Part shown: positions 17,795-26,962 of the stretch, one piece after another | How the letters are laid out: each line of letters opens with the position of its first letter | Numbering within the stretch: position 1 is the stretch's first letter | Source: an uncultured Afifella sp. | Lineage (GTDB): Bacteria; Pseudomonadota; Alphaproteobacteria; Rhizobiales; Afifellaceae | Assembly: GCA_947259045.1 (NCBI GenBank) | Contig: CAMYKZ010000027.1 | Location: 1-64,000, forward strand | Reading direction: 5' to 3' | Length of the DNA: 64,000 nt | The notes under the pieces: model-generated | Seen by the model: the letters and a program-made list of their open reading frames with translations, nothing else | The model's database searches: none | Told to the model about the DNA's origin: nothing | Program-made: the position numbers and the translations under genes

Positions 17795-18247
17795 ATGATG
17801 GAATTTGTCGCGTCACTGGGCAGTTGGAACTGGTTCATCGTCGGTTTCGTCCTGCTCGGGGTTGAAATTCTGGCGCCGGGCTTTTTCTTCCTCTGGCTTG
17901 GAATCGCGGCGCTGACCGTCGGCCTGAGCACACTGGTGATTGCCTGGCCCTGGCAATTCCAGATTATCAGTTTTGCGATATTGTCGGTTGTCTCAGCTTT
18001 TGCGGGCAAGAAGGTGTTCGGTTACGCCGACGATAGCGAGCCGAGCGACGACCCGCATCTGAACAAGCGCGGATCGCGGTTGGAAGGCCGTACACTGGTG
18101 CTTGTGGAGGCGCTTGAAAACGGTTCCGGCCGCGTCAAGGTCGACGATTCCACCTGGCGGGTGACAGGTCCGGATGCGCCGGTCGGCGCCCGGGTCAAGG
18201 TGACCGGTGTTGATGGCGCCGTTTTGACCGTGGTGCCGGAAGCATAA
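17795..18247 (+). CDS. NfeD-family membrane protein (SPFH partner)
   Basis: The protein has about 150 residues: two or three membrane helices in the first 75 residues (NWFIVGFVLLGVEILAPGFFFLWLG and following), then a soluble OB-fold domain (residues about 90-150) with SRLEGRTLVLVEALENGSGRVKVDDSTWRV. This is the short NfeD1b/YbbK-partner type without a protease domain. Four ATG-type codons follow one another at the start. The GGAG at 17784-17787 is best spaced for 17795 or 17798; starting at 17789 would overlap the SPFH stop. The two genes should work together in membrane quality control or microdomains. Confidence 0.85.
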   Translation: MMEFVASLGSWNWFIVGFVLLGVEILAPGFFFLWLGIAALTVGLSTLVIAWPWQFQIISFAILSVVSAFAGKKVFGYADDSEPSDDPHLNKRGSRLEGRTLVLVEALENGSGRVKVDDSTWRVTGPDAPVGARVKVTGVDGAVLTVVPEA

Positions 18248-18276
18248 TTCAAGACCGGCGCCGGCTGAGACAGGTT

Positions 18277-19290
18277 TCAGGCGGCGCCAACCCGCAGCAG
18301 GTCATGCAGGTGTACGATACCTGCAGGTTTGCCGTTCTCAACCACCATCAGAGCCGTGATCGATGAACTGTTGAGGTGTTCCAGTGCGGACGGCAGCAAG
18401 GTTTCCGGCTGAACTGTTTTCGGATTTGCCGTCATGACCTGGTCGACTGTCTTAGCCATCAGGTTATCGCCCAGGCGGCGGCGTATGTCACCGTCGGTGA
18501 TGATGCCGATCAACTGGCCGCCATCGTCGATAATCCCGACGCAGCCAAAATTCTTCTGACTGATTTCATCGACCGCCGCTTGCATTGGCGAACCGCTGGC
18601 GACCAGTGGAATTTCGCCTTCCGTATGCATGATCTCGCTGACACGCATCAGGCTGGCGCCAAGGCTGCCGCCGGGATGAAAGGCGCGAAAATCGTCGGCT
18701 GAGAACCCGCGGCTTTCAAGCAGCGCGATCGCCAGCGCGTCGCCGAGCGCCAGCTGGACGATGGACGATGTTGTCGGCGCCAGCCCGTGCGGACAGGCTT
18801 CGTCGATCTTCGGCAGGACCAGCGCGATATCGGCTGCATTGGCCAGTGTCGAGCCGGACCTTGATGTCATGGCGATCATCGGAACACGGAAGCGGCGGGA
18901 ATAAAAAACCGTGCTTTTCAGTTCCGCTGTCTCCCCCGACCAGGATAGCGCCAGGATGACATCGTCAGGCGTCACCATGCCAAGGTCGCCGTGGCTGGCT
19001 TCGGCCGGGTGGACAAAAAATGCCGGTGTGCCGGTGGATGCCAGTGTCGCCGCGATCTTGTTGCCGATATGGCCGCTCTTTCCCATGCCGGTCACGACCA
19101 CGCGGCCGCTGGCGCCGGCGATCAGGTCATGGGCCTCGCGAAAGCTTTGCCCCAGCGGCCCGGACATGGCTTCGGTCAGCGCCTTCAGGCCGTTGCGTTC
19201 GGTTGACAGCGTCTTGAGCGCCGAACCCAAAGCCAGGGATGGCGTGTCAGATAATTGTGCTGCAGCCTGATCCGACTTCGCATTGGCCAT
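18277..19290 (-). CDS. kdsD: D-arabinose 5-phosphate isomerase (KdsD/KpsF)
   Basis: This enzyme converts ribulose 5-phosphate to arabinose 5-phosphate, the first step to Kdo of lipopolysaccharide. It has 337 residues. The N-terminal SIS domain includes VVTGMGKSGHIGNKIAATLAS and HPAEASHGDLGM, followed by the LSWSGETAEL phosphosugar loop and HPGGSLG. The C-terminal half is a CBS pair (about residues 205-330). It lies next to galU on the same strand with 35 bases between, so both serve surface polysaccharide precursors. Confidence 0.92.
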   Translation of the reverse strand: MANAKSDQAAAQLSDTPSLALGSALKTLSTERNGLKALTEAMSGPLGQSFREAHDLIAGASGRVVVTGMGKSGHIGNKIAATLASTGTPAFFVHPAEASHGDLGMVTPDDVILALSWSGETAELKSTVFYSRRFRVPMIAMTSRSGSTLANAADIALVLPKIDEACPHGLAPTTSSIVQLALGDALAIALLESRGFSADDFRAFHPGGSLGASLMRVSEIMHTEGEIPLVASGSPMQAAVDEISQKNFGCVGIIDDGGQLIGIITDGDIRRRLGDNLMAKTVDQVMTANPKTVQPETLLPSALEHLNSSSITALMVVENGKPAGIVHLHDLLRVGAA

Positions 19291-19325
19291 GAATAATCCC
19301 TTCGCCAGTCTATTATGCCAGTCTG

Positions 19326-20246
19326 CTATGCTGCCGGACCGCCGCCTTTTTCCGCCGGCTGGCGGGCCTTGGCGTCCTTGGACATGATATCGGTCAATGC
19401 AGCATGAAATTCATCGGCAATATCGTTCCTGGACAGCGCAAAGGCAACATTGGCGGCGAGAAATCCAACCTTGGATCCGCAGTCGAATGTCCGGCCGTCG
19501 AACCGGACGCCTGAAAAGCGCTGCTGTTTGGCCAGCGAAATCATCGCGTCGGTGATCTGGATTTCGCCACCGGCGCCGGTCGCCTGGTTTTCCAGCAGGT
19601 CAAAAATTTCCGGCTGAAGGATATAGCGCCCGGAGATGATCATGTTGGACGGCGCATCCTCGGGCCTGGGTTTTTCCACCATCTGATCGATGTGAAATCC
19701 GGTTTCATCTTCCTCGCCGACGCCGACAATGCCGTATTTGTGAACATTTTCCGGTTCCGTCTCCTCAACGGCGATGACATTGCCGCCATGCTTGCCGTAG
19801 GCGGCCAGCATTTGCGACAGGCATCCGGGTTCCCCCTGCATTACCATGTCCGGCAAAAGCAGCGCGAAGGGTTCTTGGCCGACAATGTTGCGCGCGCACC
19901 AGACGGCGTGGCCGAGGCCGAGCGGGGCCTGCTGGCGGGTGAAACTGGTCGCGCCCGGCGGCGGCAGATCGGCCTGCAGGATTTCCATTTCCTGGGTTTT
20001 GCCGCGTTCTTTCAGCGTCAATTCCAGTTCGACCTGGATATCGAAATGATCCTCAATGACCGATTTGTTGCGCCCGGTTACGAAAACGAAATGCTCGATA
20101 CCCGCTTCGCGGGCCTCGTCAACGACATATTGAATGACCGGTTTGTCGACGATCGTCAGCATTTCCTTCGGCATGGCCTTGGTGGCCGGCAAAAAACGCG
20201 TTCCTAGCCCGGCGACCGGGAATATTGCCTTGCGGATCGGGGACAT
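19326..20246 (-). CDS. galU: UTP-glucose-1-phosphate uridylyltransferase
   Basis: It makes UDP-glucose from UTP and glucose 1-phosphate in the cytoplasm. The nucleotidyltransferase signature [19 protein letters not shown] is present near the N-terminus, followed by [12 protein letters not shown]. The substrate-binding segments GLGHAVWCA and [12 protein letters not shown] also fit GalU. I prefer the ATG at 20246, with AAAGGA well spaced upstream, over the ATG at 20255, whose ribosome site would touch the start codon. The protein has about 306 residues and is followed by kdsD. Confidence 0.92.
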   Translation of the reverse strand: MSPIRKAIFPVAGLGTRFLPATKAMPKEMLTIVDKPVIQYVVDEAREAGIEHFVFVTGRNKSVIEDHFDIQVELELTLKERGKTQEMEILQADLPPPGATSFTRQQAPLGLGHAVWCARNIVGQEPFALLLPDMVMQGEPGCLSQMLAAYGKHGGNVIAVEETEPENVHKYGIVGVGEEDETGFHIDQMVEKPRPEDAPSNMIISGRYILQPEIFDLLENQATGAGGEIQITDAMISLAKQQRFSGVRFDGRTFDCGSKVGFLAANVAFALSRNDIADEFHAALTDIMSKDAKARQPAEKGGGPAA

Positions 20247-20463
20247 GAAGCCCATCCTTTGTCTGGTTGGTCCGAACAGCCCTTACCGGCTGGGACGGTT
20301 TGCGTCCAGCGCCGGCAGGATTCCAGTTATTGTATAGCTGATAGAGGTGTCGATAGCGTTACGGCGCGGGTTTGATCGAATTTCGTCAGATCAGGCTATT
20401 GCGGTTTTAAAGCGGACGAAAATGGCTATTGTCGGACCAAGTGATTCGCCGACACGGGAGCGT

Positions 20464-21684
20464 ATGATGCTTCGAGTTCTTGTAATCAGAATTTCTCTTT
20501 CAACCATAATGCTTTATGCCGGAACGGGTGTATCCTTTGCGGATGCCGGTTTCAATCGGTGGGTGCAGGATTTCTGGCCAAAGGCGCAAGCTGCCGGCAT
20601 TACGGCCGACACTTATAATCGTGCGTTTCGCAGCGTGACGCCCGATCCCGAGGTGATCAAAAAAGCTGAATATCAGCCTGAATTCGTCAGGCCGATGGCA
20701 AAATATGTCAGCGGAGCGGTATCGGACAAGCGGCTTGAGGACGGTCGCCGCGAACTGCGCGAAAACGCTCACCTGCTTGACGCCATCGAGAAGGCCTATG
20801 GTGTCGACCGGCATATTGTCGTGGCAGTCTGGGGCATGGAATCCTCTTATGGCGCCGTGCTCGACAATCCGAAAATCGTCCGCAACGTGATCCGCTCGCT
20901 GGCGACACTTGCCTATTACGACAAGCGCCGTGCCGGGTTCGCCCGCAAGCAGCTTCTGGCGTCCTTGAAAATTCTCCAGCGCGGGGATGTTTCGGTAGAA
21001 GGCCTGACCGGCTCCTGGGCCGGCGCGATGGGGCACACCCAGTTCATTCCAACGACGTTCGAAGCCTATGCGGTGGACTTTGACGGCGACGGCCGGCGCA
21101 ATGTCTGGAGTGAGGTCGATGCACTGGCGTCGACGGCAGCCTATCTGAACAAGGCCGGCTGGCGAAGCGGCAAGACCTGGGGGTATGAAGTGATTCTGCC
21201 GCGGGGCTTCAATTTCACCCTGGCCGACGGTGACGATGCGCAGCCAATCGGCGAATGGACGAAACGGGGTATCCGGCGGGTCGGGGGGCGTGATTTTCCG
21301 AGACCGGGAGACCGGGCCATCCTGGTGCTGCCCTCCGGTGCCAATGGTCCGGCATTCCTGATGTTGCGCAATCATTACGTCATCAAACGCTACAATAACG
21401 CCACCGCCTACGCTATTGCCGTCGGCCATCTGGCAGATCGCCTGCGCGGCGGATCATCCTTTGCCAGCCCATGGTCGCAGGACGAACGCTCGCTGATAAA
21501 AACCGAACGCCAGGAGCTGCAGCAGCATCTTGGCCGCCATGGCTTTTATAATGGCCCGATTGACGGTAAGATCGGCCCGAAGTCGCGTACGGCGATCCGG
21601 GCTTATCAAAACCGGGCCGGTCTGGTTCCCGACGGTTTCGCCGGATCGTCGCTGTTGATGATGATGCGGCAGGGCTCTTCCTGA
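20464..21684 (+). CDS. MltB-type lytic murein transglycosylase with peptidoglycan-binding domain
   Basis: This periplasmic enzyme cleaves the MurNAc-GlcNAc bond of peptidoglycan to give 1,6-anhydroMurNAc. A signal peptide (about residues 1-27) is followed by an SLT_2 domain with catalytic Glu in VWGMESSYGA, and SWAGAMGHTQFIPTTFEAYA. The last 60 residues form a PG_binding_1 domain (GFYNGPIDGKIGPKSRTAIR). I chose the ATG at 20464 (GGAG five to eight bases before it, or before the ATG at 20467), because the longer frame from 20347 adds a non-signal stretch before the hydrophobic leader. It is followed closely by a DUF459 gene, a pairing common in this order. Confidence 0.9.
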   Translation: MMLRVLVIRISLSTIMLYAGTGVSFADAGFNRWVQDFWPKAQAAGITADTYNRAFRSVTPDPEVIKKAEYQPEFVRPMAKYVSGAVSDKRLEDGRRELRENAHLLDAIEKAYGVDRHIVVAVWGMESSYGAVLDNPKIVRNVIRSLATLAYYDKRRAGFARKQLLASLKILQRGDVSVEGLTGSWAGAMGHTQFIPTTFEAYAVDFDGDGRRNVWSEVDALASTAAYLNKAGWRSGKTWGYEVILPRGFNFTLADGDDAQPIGEWTKRGIRRVGGRDFPRPGDRAILVLPSGANGPAFLMLRNHYVIKRYNNATAYAIAVGHLADRLRGGSSFASPWSQDERSLIKTERQELQQHLGRHGFYNGPIDGKIGPKSRTAIRAYQNRAGLVPDGFAGSSLLMMMRQGSS

Positions 21685-21746
21685 TCCCGGCTCCGCTGGT
21701 CGGCATCGACGTTATGCGCACGGCAGGATTTTGACAAACGTTACCA

Positions 21747-22997
21747 ATGGGTTCGACGATGTTGCGTTTCTGGTCTCTGACATGTGTCTGTCTGCTGTTT
21801 GCGGCAGGCGAAGTTCTGCCGGTCGAGGCTCGGGATCAGTATCAAGACCAGATCCCGGCCCGGACCGGGAATGAAACCGCGAGAATGCCGGCCGACGCCA
21901 TTGTCCTGGCGCAATCCGATGGCGGCCTGTTCCGCTCGCTGTTCGGCAAACGCAAGAAGGTCAAACGCGGCGGCGATGTTCGCCGCAATGTCCAGCCGCA
22001 GAAACAGCGCACAAGCACGAAACGGCGCAAGACGACGCGATCTACCGCGGGTTCGAGCCAGAGCCGTGCGCCCGTTGTTGCCTCAACCGCAAAATCGGCT
22101 GATGCCAAACGCGTTCTGGTGATCGGCGATTTCATGGCCAATGCGCTGGCCAAGGGGCTGGACGAAGCCTTCGCCGCCGACCCGGATATCGTTGTCATCA
22201 ATGCCAGCAATGGCGCCTCCGGGCTTGTTCGCGACGATTATTACGATTGGAACGCCAAGACGCCGGAACTGGTTGCGGGCAATCAGGCGAACATGCTGGT
22301 GGTGATGGTCGGCGGCAATGACCGGCAGACAATCCGCAGCACCGGCGGCCAGATCCAGGTCAACACCGATGCCTGGCGCACAGCCTATGATGCGAAGGTG
22401 GCAGCATTCGCCGAAATGCTGTCGGCCCAGGGCGTCCCGGTTGTGTGGCTCTCGCTGGTGCCGGTCAGTTCCGGGTCGCTGTCGCGCGATTACAGCAGTT
22501 TCAATTCGCTTTACCGCCAGAAGGCGGAGCTGAAGGGGTTGACCTTCGCCGATGTCTGGAACGGTTTTGCCGACGACAAGGGCGTTTATGTATCCTCCGG
22601 CCCGGATATCAACGGTCAGACGCGACAGCTCAGGGCCGGCGACGGGCTGAACTTCGTTCGCGCCGGGCGGCGCAAACTGGCGTTTTTCGTCGAGCGTGAT
22701 ATTGCCCGCATCCTCAGCGAAGGCCAGGCGCCGATCTTTGCCGGGCTGGGGGAAGCGGGGACGAATGCGTCCGGTACAGACGCGGCGCCGAGCCTGCCGG
22801 CGATCAGCCCGATGATCCCGATCGGCATGATCAGCGTGCGGCCGGGCAGCGGGCTTTCAACCGCGCCGGAGCCGGAAGCCGGCGGCAGTGAGGAAGGGCC
22901 AACGGAGATTGCCGCCAAGGCGGAGGGCAAAATCAAACCGATCGTGCCGCCGCCGACGGGCCGGGCCGACGATTTCAGCTGGCCAGCGCCGGAATAG
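21747..22997 (+). CDS. DUF459/SGNH-like exported protein
   Basis: The 416-residue protein has a signal peptide or anchor in the first 28 residues, then a very basic, Lys/Arg-rich stretch (residues about 70-110). The SGNH-hydrolase-like domain starts at VLVIGDFMANALAKGL and includes MVGGNDRQ and a late DGLNF. The usual block I GDS reads GDF, so the standard nucleophile is absent; I recall GDF as common in DUF459. The tail is Pro/Ala-rich. The basic stretch could bind the cell wall or nucleic acids. The neighbour is a murein transglycosylase, hinting at an envelope role. Confidence 0.75.
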   Translation: MGSTMLRFWSLTCVCLLFAAGEVLPVEARDQYQDQIPARTGNETARMPADAIVLAQSDGGLFRSLFGKRKKVKRGGDVRRNVQPQKQRTSTKRRKTTRSTAGSSQSRAPVVASTAKSADAKRVLVIGDFMANALAKGLDEAFAADPDIVVINASNGASGLVRDDYYDWNAKTPELVAGNQANMLVVMVGGNDRQTIRSTGGQIQVNTDAWRTAYDAKVAAFAEMLSAQGVPVVWLSLVPVSSGSLSRDYSSFNSLYRQKAELKGLTFADVWNGFADDKGVYVSSGPDINGQTRQLRAGDGLNFVRAGRRKLAFFVERDIARILSEGQAPIFAGLGEAGTNASGTDAAPSLPAISPMIPIGMISVRPGSGLSTAPEPEAGGSEEGPTEIAAKAEGKIKPIVPPPTGRADDFSWPAPE

Positions 22998-23449
22998 GCT
23001 TGGCTACTGGGTTGAACGTTGAGAGACGAGCGGCGGGTTATCAGTAAAGCTCGATACAGGTTCGCATTTCAAGCCGCCGAAATAGCCCGTTCTTACACCA
23101 TCTCAATTTTTGATCGTTGCATTTCTGCGAGGCCACCCTGTTTAAGCCAGGCCTCATAGTTCCGTTTGAGACAGGCGCGGAAAGACATGTCGATTTCCGG
23201 TGCTGCCAAGGCGATGCACCTGAGCGCGTGGAATGATCTCCGATCGGGTACATGTTGATCTCCATTGATAATTTTGGAAGGCGGTCAGTCTGTCAGAGAC
23301 GTCCGCGCTGATGTTCGAAAGTGAGCAAATCTCGAAGCGGACGTTCGTTCGTCGATGCTGAGTTGAACGATGTGCGGACAAAGTGAGCTTTCGCTGCTTT
23401 CGAGCCAATGTCGGCTTCAAAGCTGGAGGCAAATGCACGACAGGACATC
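22998..23449. other. Intergenic region at the edge of the metal-resistance islet
   Basis: I see no supportable gene in these 452 bases. Short open frames occur on the minus strand (23041-23265 and 23154-23438), but they overlap each other and lack ribosome sites and family features. Wording such as GAAGCGGACGTTCGTTCGTC (23335 onward) reminds me of decayed non-coding tracts common in alphaproteobacterial accessory DNA. It marks the left border of a likely acquired segment that runs to about 25.3 kb. Confidence 0.5.
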
Positions 23450-24790
23450 CTAGCCATAGTGATTTTCGGGTTCGTTCAACCGAGGCCAGTGCGGGTGATA
23501 GTCGTCAATGACAATCGGGTGGCTGTGGGAGCGCCCATCCTGCATATGAGGGTGATCGGCGGGCAAATCGTCGTGGGTGTGTTCAAGAGCCTCATCGTCA
23601 GTGCGCGACCAGAGGATCATGCCTCCTGCCATTCCGGCTGCGGCCAGCAGAGCCAATGCTGCAAGCGCCGTAGCAGGCCCGAATTCGGTGATGAGCCAAC
23701 CGGCCAGGGGGTAGGCCACGAGCCAGCAAGCATGAGACAGGGCAAACTGCGCTGCATAGACGGCGGGTCTGTCTTCGGCATGTGCCGAGCGTTTGAGCAG
23801 TCGTCCGGAGGGTGTCAGCACGGTTGAATAGCCCAGCCCGATCACGAACCATCCTGCCAAAAGCGGATACCATTCAACGCCGTTGATCACCGTCAGCGCG
23901 GCGAGGCCAAGGAGGGTGACGACCAGCACGACGGCACCGAGGATCATTACGGGTCGATCCGGTCGGTTGTCCAGCAGGCGTGGCAGTAGGAGAGCCGCAA
24001 GCATGGAGCCGCCTCCGAATGCACCAAGGGTTATGGCGACCTGTGTCTCGCCCAACCCCAGATCGGAGCGCACCAGCACGACGGTGTTGACCAGCACCAT
24101 CGCTCCAGCCGCTGCTGCGGCGAGGTTCAGCGACAGCAGCCCGCGCAAGCGTGGTGTGGCGAGGTAAATGCGCAATCCCCGCGTCGTGCGGTCGTAAATC
24201 CCGCGCCGCGCGGTTTCCTGCGGGCTGGGCAGCAACACGGAAACCACCAGCAGAGCCGAACCGACAAAGCCTATCACCGTTCCGAAGAACAACGCCTGAT
24301 AGCTGACAAAGACCAGCAGGACCGCCGCCAGCGTCGGGCTGATGATATTTTCCAGATCATAGGCCAGCCGTGATAGCGACAGGGCGCGGGTGTAGCGCTC
24401 TTCCTCCGGCAGGATGTCGGGGATCGTCGCCTGGAATGTCGGCGTGAAGGCGGCAGAGGCGGATTGCAGCACGAAGATCAGGACGTAGACCTGCCAGACT
24501 TCACTGACGAAGGGAAGGCAGAGCGCCACAGCGGCGCGGATCAGATCGAGGCTCACAAGCATCCTGCGGCGCGGCCAGCGGTTGGCAAAAGCTCCCGAGA
24601 TTGGGGCGATGCCCACGTAAGCCACCATCTTGATCGTGAAGACCGTGCCCAGAACCAGACCGGCCCGCTCGCCTGATAGATCATAGGCCAAAAGCCCGAG
24701 CGCGATGCCCGCAAGCCCCGTGCCAAGCAGCGCCACAACCTGCGCCAGAAACAGGTGGCGGTAGGTGCGATCAGCGAGGACAGAGAGCAT
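23450..24790 (-). CDS. MFS metal efflux pump with His-rich C-terminal tail (nickel/cobalt-type)
   Basis: The 446-residue major-facilitator protein has 12 predicted helices. After the last helix a cytoplasmic tail of about 50 residues is rich in His, Asp and Pro (short motifs HTHDD, HPHMQD, HSHP, YHPHWP), as in nickel-resistance permeases of the NreB/NrsD type. It starts nine bases after the DmeR-like repressor gene, so both share one transcript from the operator at 25.09 kb. Proton-driven export of Ni2+ or Co2+ is therefore the best guess. A multidrug role is possible, but the metal-sensing repressor and His tail argue against it. Confidence 0.8.
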   Translation of the reverse strand: MLSVLADRTYRHLFLAQVVALLGTGLAGIALGLLAYDLSGERAGLVLGTVFTIKMVAYVGIAPISGAFANRWPRRRMLVSLDLIRAAVALCLPFVSEVWQVYVLIFVLQSASAAFTPTFQATIPDILPEEERYTRALSLSRLAYDLENIISPTLAAVLLVFVSYQALFFGTVIGFVGSALLVVSVLLPSPQETARRGIYDRTTRGLRIYLATPRLRGLLSLNLAAAAAGAMVLVNTVVLVRSDLGLGETQVAITLGAFGGGSMLAALLLPRLLDNRPDRPVMILGAVVLVVTLLGLAALTVINGVEWYPLLAGWFVIGLGYSTVLTPSGRLLKRSAHAEDRPAVYAAQFALSHACWLVAYPLAGWLITEFGPATALAALALLAAAGMAGGMILWSRTDDEALEHTHDDLPADHPHMQDGRSHSHPIVIDDYHPHWPRLNEPENHYG

Positions 24791-24799
24791 GGGGAAACC

Positions 24800-25078
24800 T
24801 CAGAGATATTTGGTGATGGCCTTGAACTGCGCCGTTGCAGGCGTTCCTTCACCGTCCGCGCCAGCCATGGCCGCATCAAGGCAACGGTCGATGTGATCCT
24901 GAATCAGGGTGCGCTTGGCTTGGGTGATGGCCTTTTCGACGGCATGGAGCTGCTGGGCGATGTCGGTGCAAGGGCGCTGCGCCTCGATCATCTCGATCAC
25001 GCTCAGAAGATGCCCGTTGGCGCGTTTCAGCCGCTTGACGATATCGGGGTGGGTTGCATGGTGGGCGTGTTTTGTCAT
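24800..25078 (-). CDS. Metal-sensing repressor of the CsoR/RcnR/FrmR family, DmeR-like
   Basis: The 92-residue all-helical DNA-binding protein begins MTKHAHHATHPDIVKRLKRANGH; the N-terminal His cluster, Cys in RPCTDIAQQL and His in IQDHIDRC match the four-residue metal site of Ni/Co sensors of this family. I recall the core RLKRA.GHL, QQL.AVEKA, QAK.TLIQDHID as typical of DmeR of Rhizobium and Agrobacterium. When bound to metal it should release the operator and allow expression of itself and the MFS pump. I used the ATG at 25078; a GTG six bases earlier lies inside the -10 sequence. Confidence 0.88.
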   Translation of the reverse strand: MTKHAHHATHPDIVKRLKRANGHLLSVIEMIEAQRPCTDIAQQLHAVEKAITQAKRTLIQDHIDRCLDAAMAGADGEGTPATAQFKAITKYL

Positions 25079-25084
25079 AAACAC

Positions 25085-25113
25085 AAAGTATCCCCCCTAG
25101 GGGGATAGAGCAA
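25085..25113 (-). promoter_or_regulatory. Promoter with embedded RcnR/DmeR-type operator
   Basis: On the minus strand TTGCTC (25108-25113) and TACTTT (25085-25090) are spaced by exactly 17 bases. The spacer is almost entirely the near-palindrome TATCCCCCTAGGGGGGATA (25089-25107): runs of C and G flanked by AT, the hallmark of RcnR/DmeR operators. Repressor bound here would block RNA polymerase. Transcription would start close to 25078, that is, at the ATG itself, suggesting a leaderless or nearly leaderless mRNA. Confidence 0.75.
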
Positions 25114-25118
25114 TCGGG

Positions 25119-25265
25119 CCAAGACCTGCGGAAACGGGAGGCGAGGGCGTGCTGACAGCCGCTTTCACCGGCAATCATGGCTGGTTCTGGCGTAACCGCG
25201 ACGGCCAGGATGTGACGGTCACGCTGCTTGTGCGTGGTGACTATAGTGAGATGAAACTGCCGTAA
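25119..25265 (+). pseudogene. 3' remnant of a metal-islet membrane-anchored protein gene
   Basis: An open plus frame running to the stop at 25263-25265 encodes GVLTAAFTGNHGWFWRNR followed by a beta-rich end (VTVTLLVRGDYSEMKLP). From memory this is the C-terminal end of proteins annotated as transmembrane anchor proteins, which in alphaproteobacteria sit beside metal-sensing repressors and cation exporters. The N-terminal membrane part is absent: the homologous frame begins right after the repressor operator, with no start codon or ribosome site. A good terminator follows directly. It is best read as a truncated relic. Confidence 0.6.
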
Positions 25266-25271
25266 GAACCC

Positions 25272-25307
25272 AATGGCCTCTGCCGCATGGCAGGGGCCAT
25301 TTTCTTT
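25272..25307 (+). terminator. Rho-independent terminator after the remnant gene
   Basis: AATGGCCTCTGCC and GGCAGGGGCCATT pair across a four-base GCAT loop with a G-U or mismatch in the middle, followed by TTTCTTT. It lies seven bases after the remnant's stop codon, supporting a former full-length plus-strand gene. The following bases up to 25524 show no gene. Confidence 0.8.
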
Positions 25308-25524
25308 GAAGCGGACATTAGCCGCGTCGCGGAAAACCTGCACTTTGGGCTCGAAGCCGTCAGTCGCTGCGAAATGAACCAAGGTCCGCTTTGATAAGAC
25401 GGCGGCGCTTGTGCCGCTATCGTTTGGCGTCAAACCTTACTATGTTCGACCCTGCCAGACCGGATCGGAATAACGGCCACATCACGGGAGACTGAGGGAC
25501 TGCGGCGAAAGACCGCTCTGTTAT

Positions 25525-26943
25525 TTACCGCGGCAGCACTGTCTCGCCCATCAGGTATTCATCCACAGAACTCGCCGCCTGGCGGCCCTCGCGGATCGCC
25601 CAGACAACCAGCGACTGGCCGCGGCGCATGTCGCCGGCGCTGAACACCTTCTCCATCGACGATTTGTAGGCGATGGTATCGGCCAGCACATTGCCGCGCG
25701 GGTCCTTTTCAAGGCCCAGTTCGTCGATCATGCCGTCGTGCACGGGATGGACAAACCCCATGGCGAGAAGGACCAGGTCGGCCTTCAGAACAAATTCGCT
25801 ACCCTCGACCGGCTGGAATTTTTCATCGGCACGGATGCAGTGCAATTCTTCCACCTTGCCGTCGCGGCCGGAAAATTTCTGCGTCATGACGGAGAATTCC
25901 CGTTCCGCCCCTTCTTCCTGACTGGAGGACGTGCGCAGGCGCAGCGGCCAGTCGGGCCACGTCAGCGCCTTGTCGGGATGAAGCGGCGGTTCCGGCATGA
26001 TCTCAAGCTGGGTAACGGAGAGGGCGCCCTGGCGTAAAGATGTGCCGATACAGTCGGAACCGGTATCGCCGCCACCGATGACAACGACATGTTTGCCGCT
26101 GGCCAGGATCGGCTCGTCATCGGAGGGCGCTTCGTTGCCGACCCGGCGGTTCTGCTGTGGCAGGAACTGCATGGCAAAATGGATGCCGGCCAGATCGCGG
26201 CCTTCGATCGGCAGATCGCGGCCCTGTTCCGCGCCGCCGGTCAGAACGACGGCATCGTGCCCGTCGACAAGCTCTTTTGCGGTCACCGTATGGCCGACAT
26301 GAACATTGTAGTGAAACGTCACGCCTTCGGCTTCCATCTGGGTAATCCGGCGGTCGATATGGGTCTTTTCCATCTTGAAATCGGGGATGCCATAGCGCAT
26401 CAGGCCGCCGGCCTTGGGGTTCTTCTCATAGACATGCACATCGTGGCCGGCGCGCGCCAGTTGCTGGGCGCAGGCCAGACCGGCCGGGCCTGAGCCGACG
26501 ATGGCGGCTGACTTGCCGGTCTTCTTTTCGGCGATTTCCGGATGGATCCAGCCTTCAGTCCAGGCCCGGTCGACGATGGCGCATTCGATCGTCTTGATCG
26601 TTACCGGCGTGTCGATAATGTTCAGCGTGCAGGCCTCCTCGCACGGTGCGGGGCAGATACGGCCGGTAAACTCCGGAAAATTGTTGGTGGAGTGCAGATT
26701 GCGGCTCGCTTCCGCCCAGTCGCCGGCATAAACCAGATCGTTCCAGTCGGGGATCTGGTTGTTGACCGGACAGCCGGTATGGCAATAGGGGATGCCGCAA
26801 TCCATGCAGCGGGCTGCCTGGTTCTTTGTGCCGTCTTCCGACAGCGGGATGACGAATTCCCTGTAATTGCGAATCCGGTCGCCCGCCGGGCGGTAGCGCC
26901 GTTCCTGCCGGTCGATCTCCAGGAAACCTGTAACTTTACCCAT
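25525..26943 (-). CDS. gltD: Glutamate synthase (NADPH) small subunit
   Basis: The 472-residue FAD- and NADPH-binding beta subunit passes electrons to GltB for conversion of glutamine plus 2-oxoglutarate to two glutamates. The N-terminal cysteine clusters for 4Fe-4S centres are seen in [17 protein letters not shown] and in [14 protein letters not shown]. The FAD site is [21 protein letters not shown] and the NADPH site [13 protein letters not shown]. It starts 19 bases after gltB and is the second gene of that operon. Confidence 0.95.
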   Translation of the reverse strand: MGKVTGFLEIDRQERRYRPAGDRIRNYREFVIPLSEDGTKNQAARCMDCGIPYCHTGCPVNNQIPDWNDLVYAGDWAEASRNLHSTNNFPEFTGRICPAPCEEACTLNIIDTPVTIKTIECAIVDRAWTEGWIHPEIAEKKTGKSAAIVGSGPAGLACAQQLARAGHDVHVYEKNPKAGGLMRYGIPDFKMEKTHIDRRITQMEAEGVTFHYNVHVGHTVTAKELVDGHDAVVLTGGAEQGRDLPIEGRDLAGIHFAMQFLPQQNRRVGNEAPSDDEPILASGKHVVVIGGGDTGSDCIGTSLRQGALSVTQLEIMPEPPLHPDKALTWPDWPLRLRTSSSQEEGAEREFSVMTQKFSGRDGKVEELHCIRADEKFQPVEGSEFVLKADLVLLAMGFVHPVHDGMIDELGLEKDPRGNVLADTIAYKSSMEKVFSAGDMRRGQSLVVWAIREGRQAASSVDEYLMGETVLPR

Positions 26944-26962
26944 TGTCTGCTCCTGTCCGGTC

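Noticed and set aside
23041-23438. Two short minus-strand frames beside the metal-resistance islet
   Set aside because: They overlap each other in different frames, lack ribosome-binding sites and show no family features, so I treat the area as non-coding or decayed.
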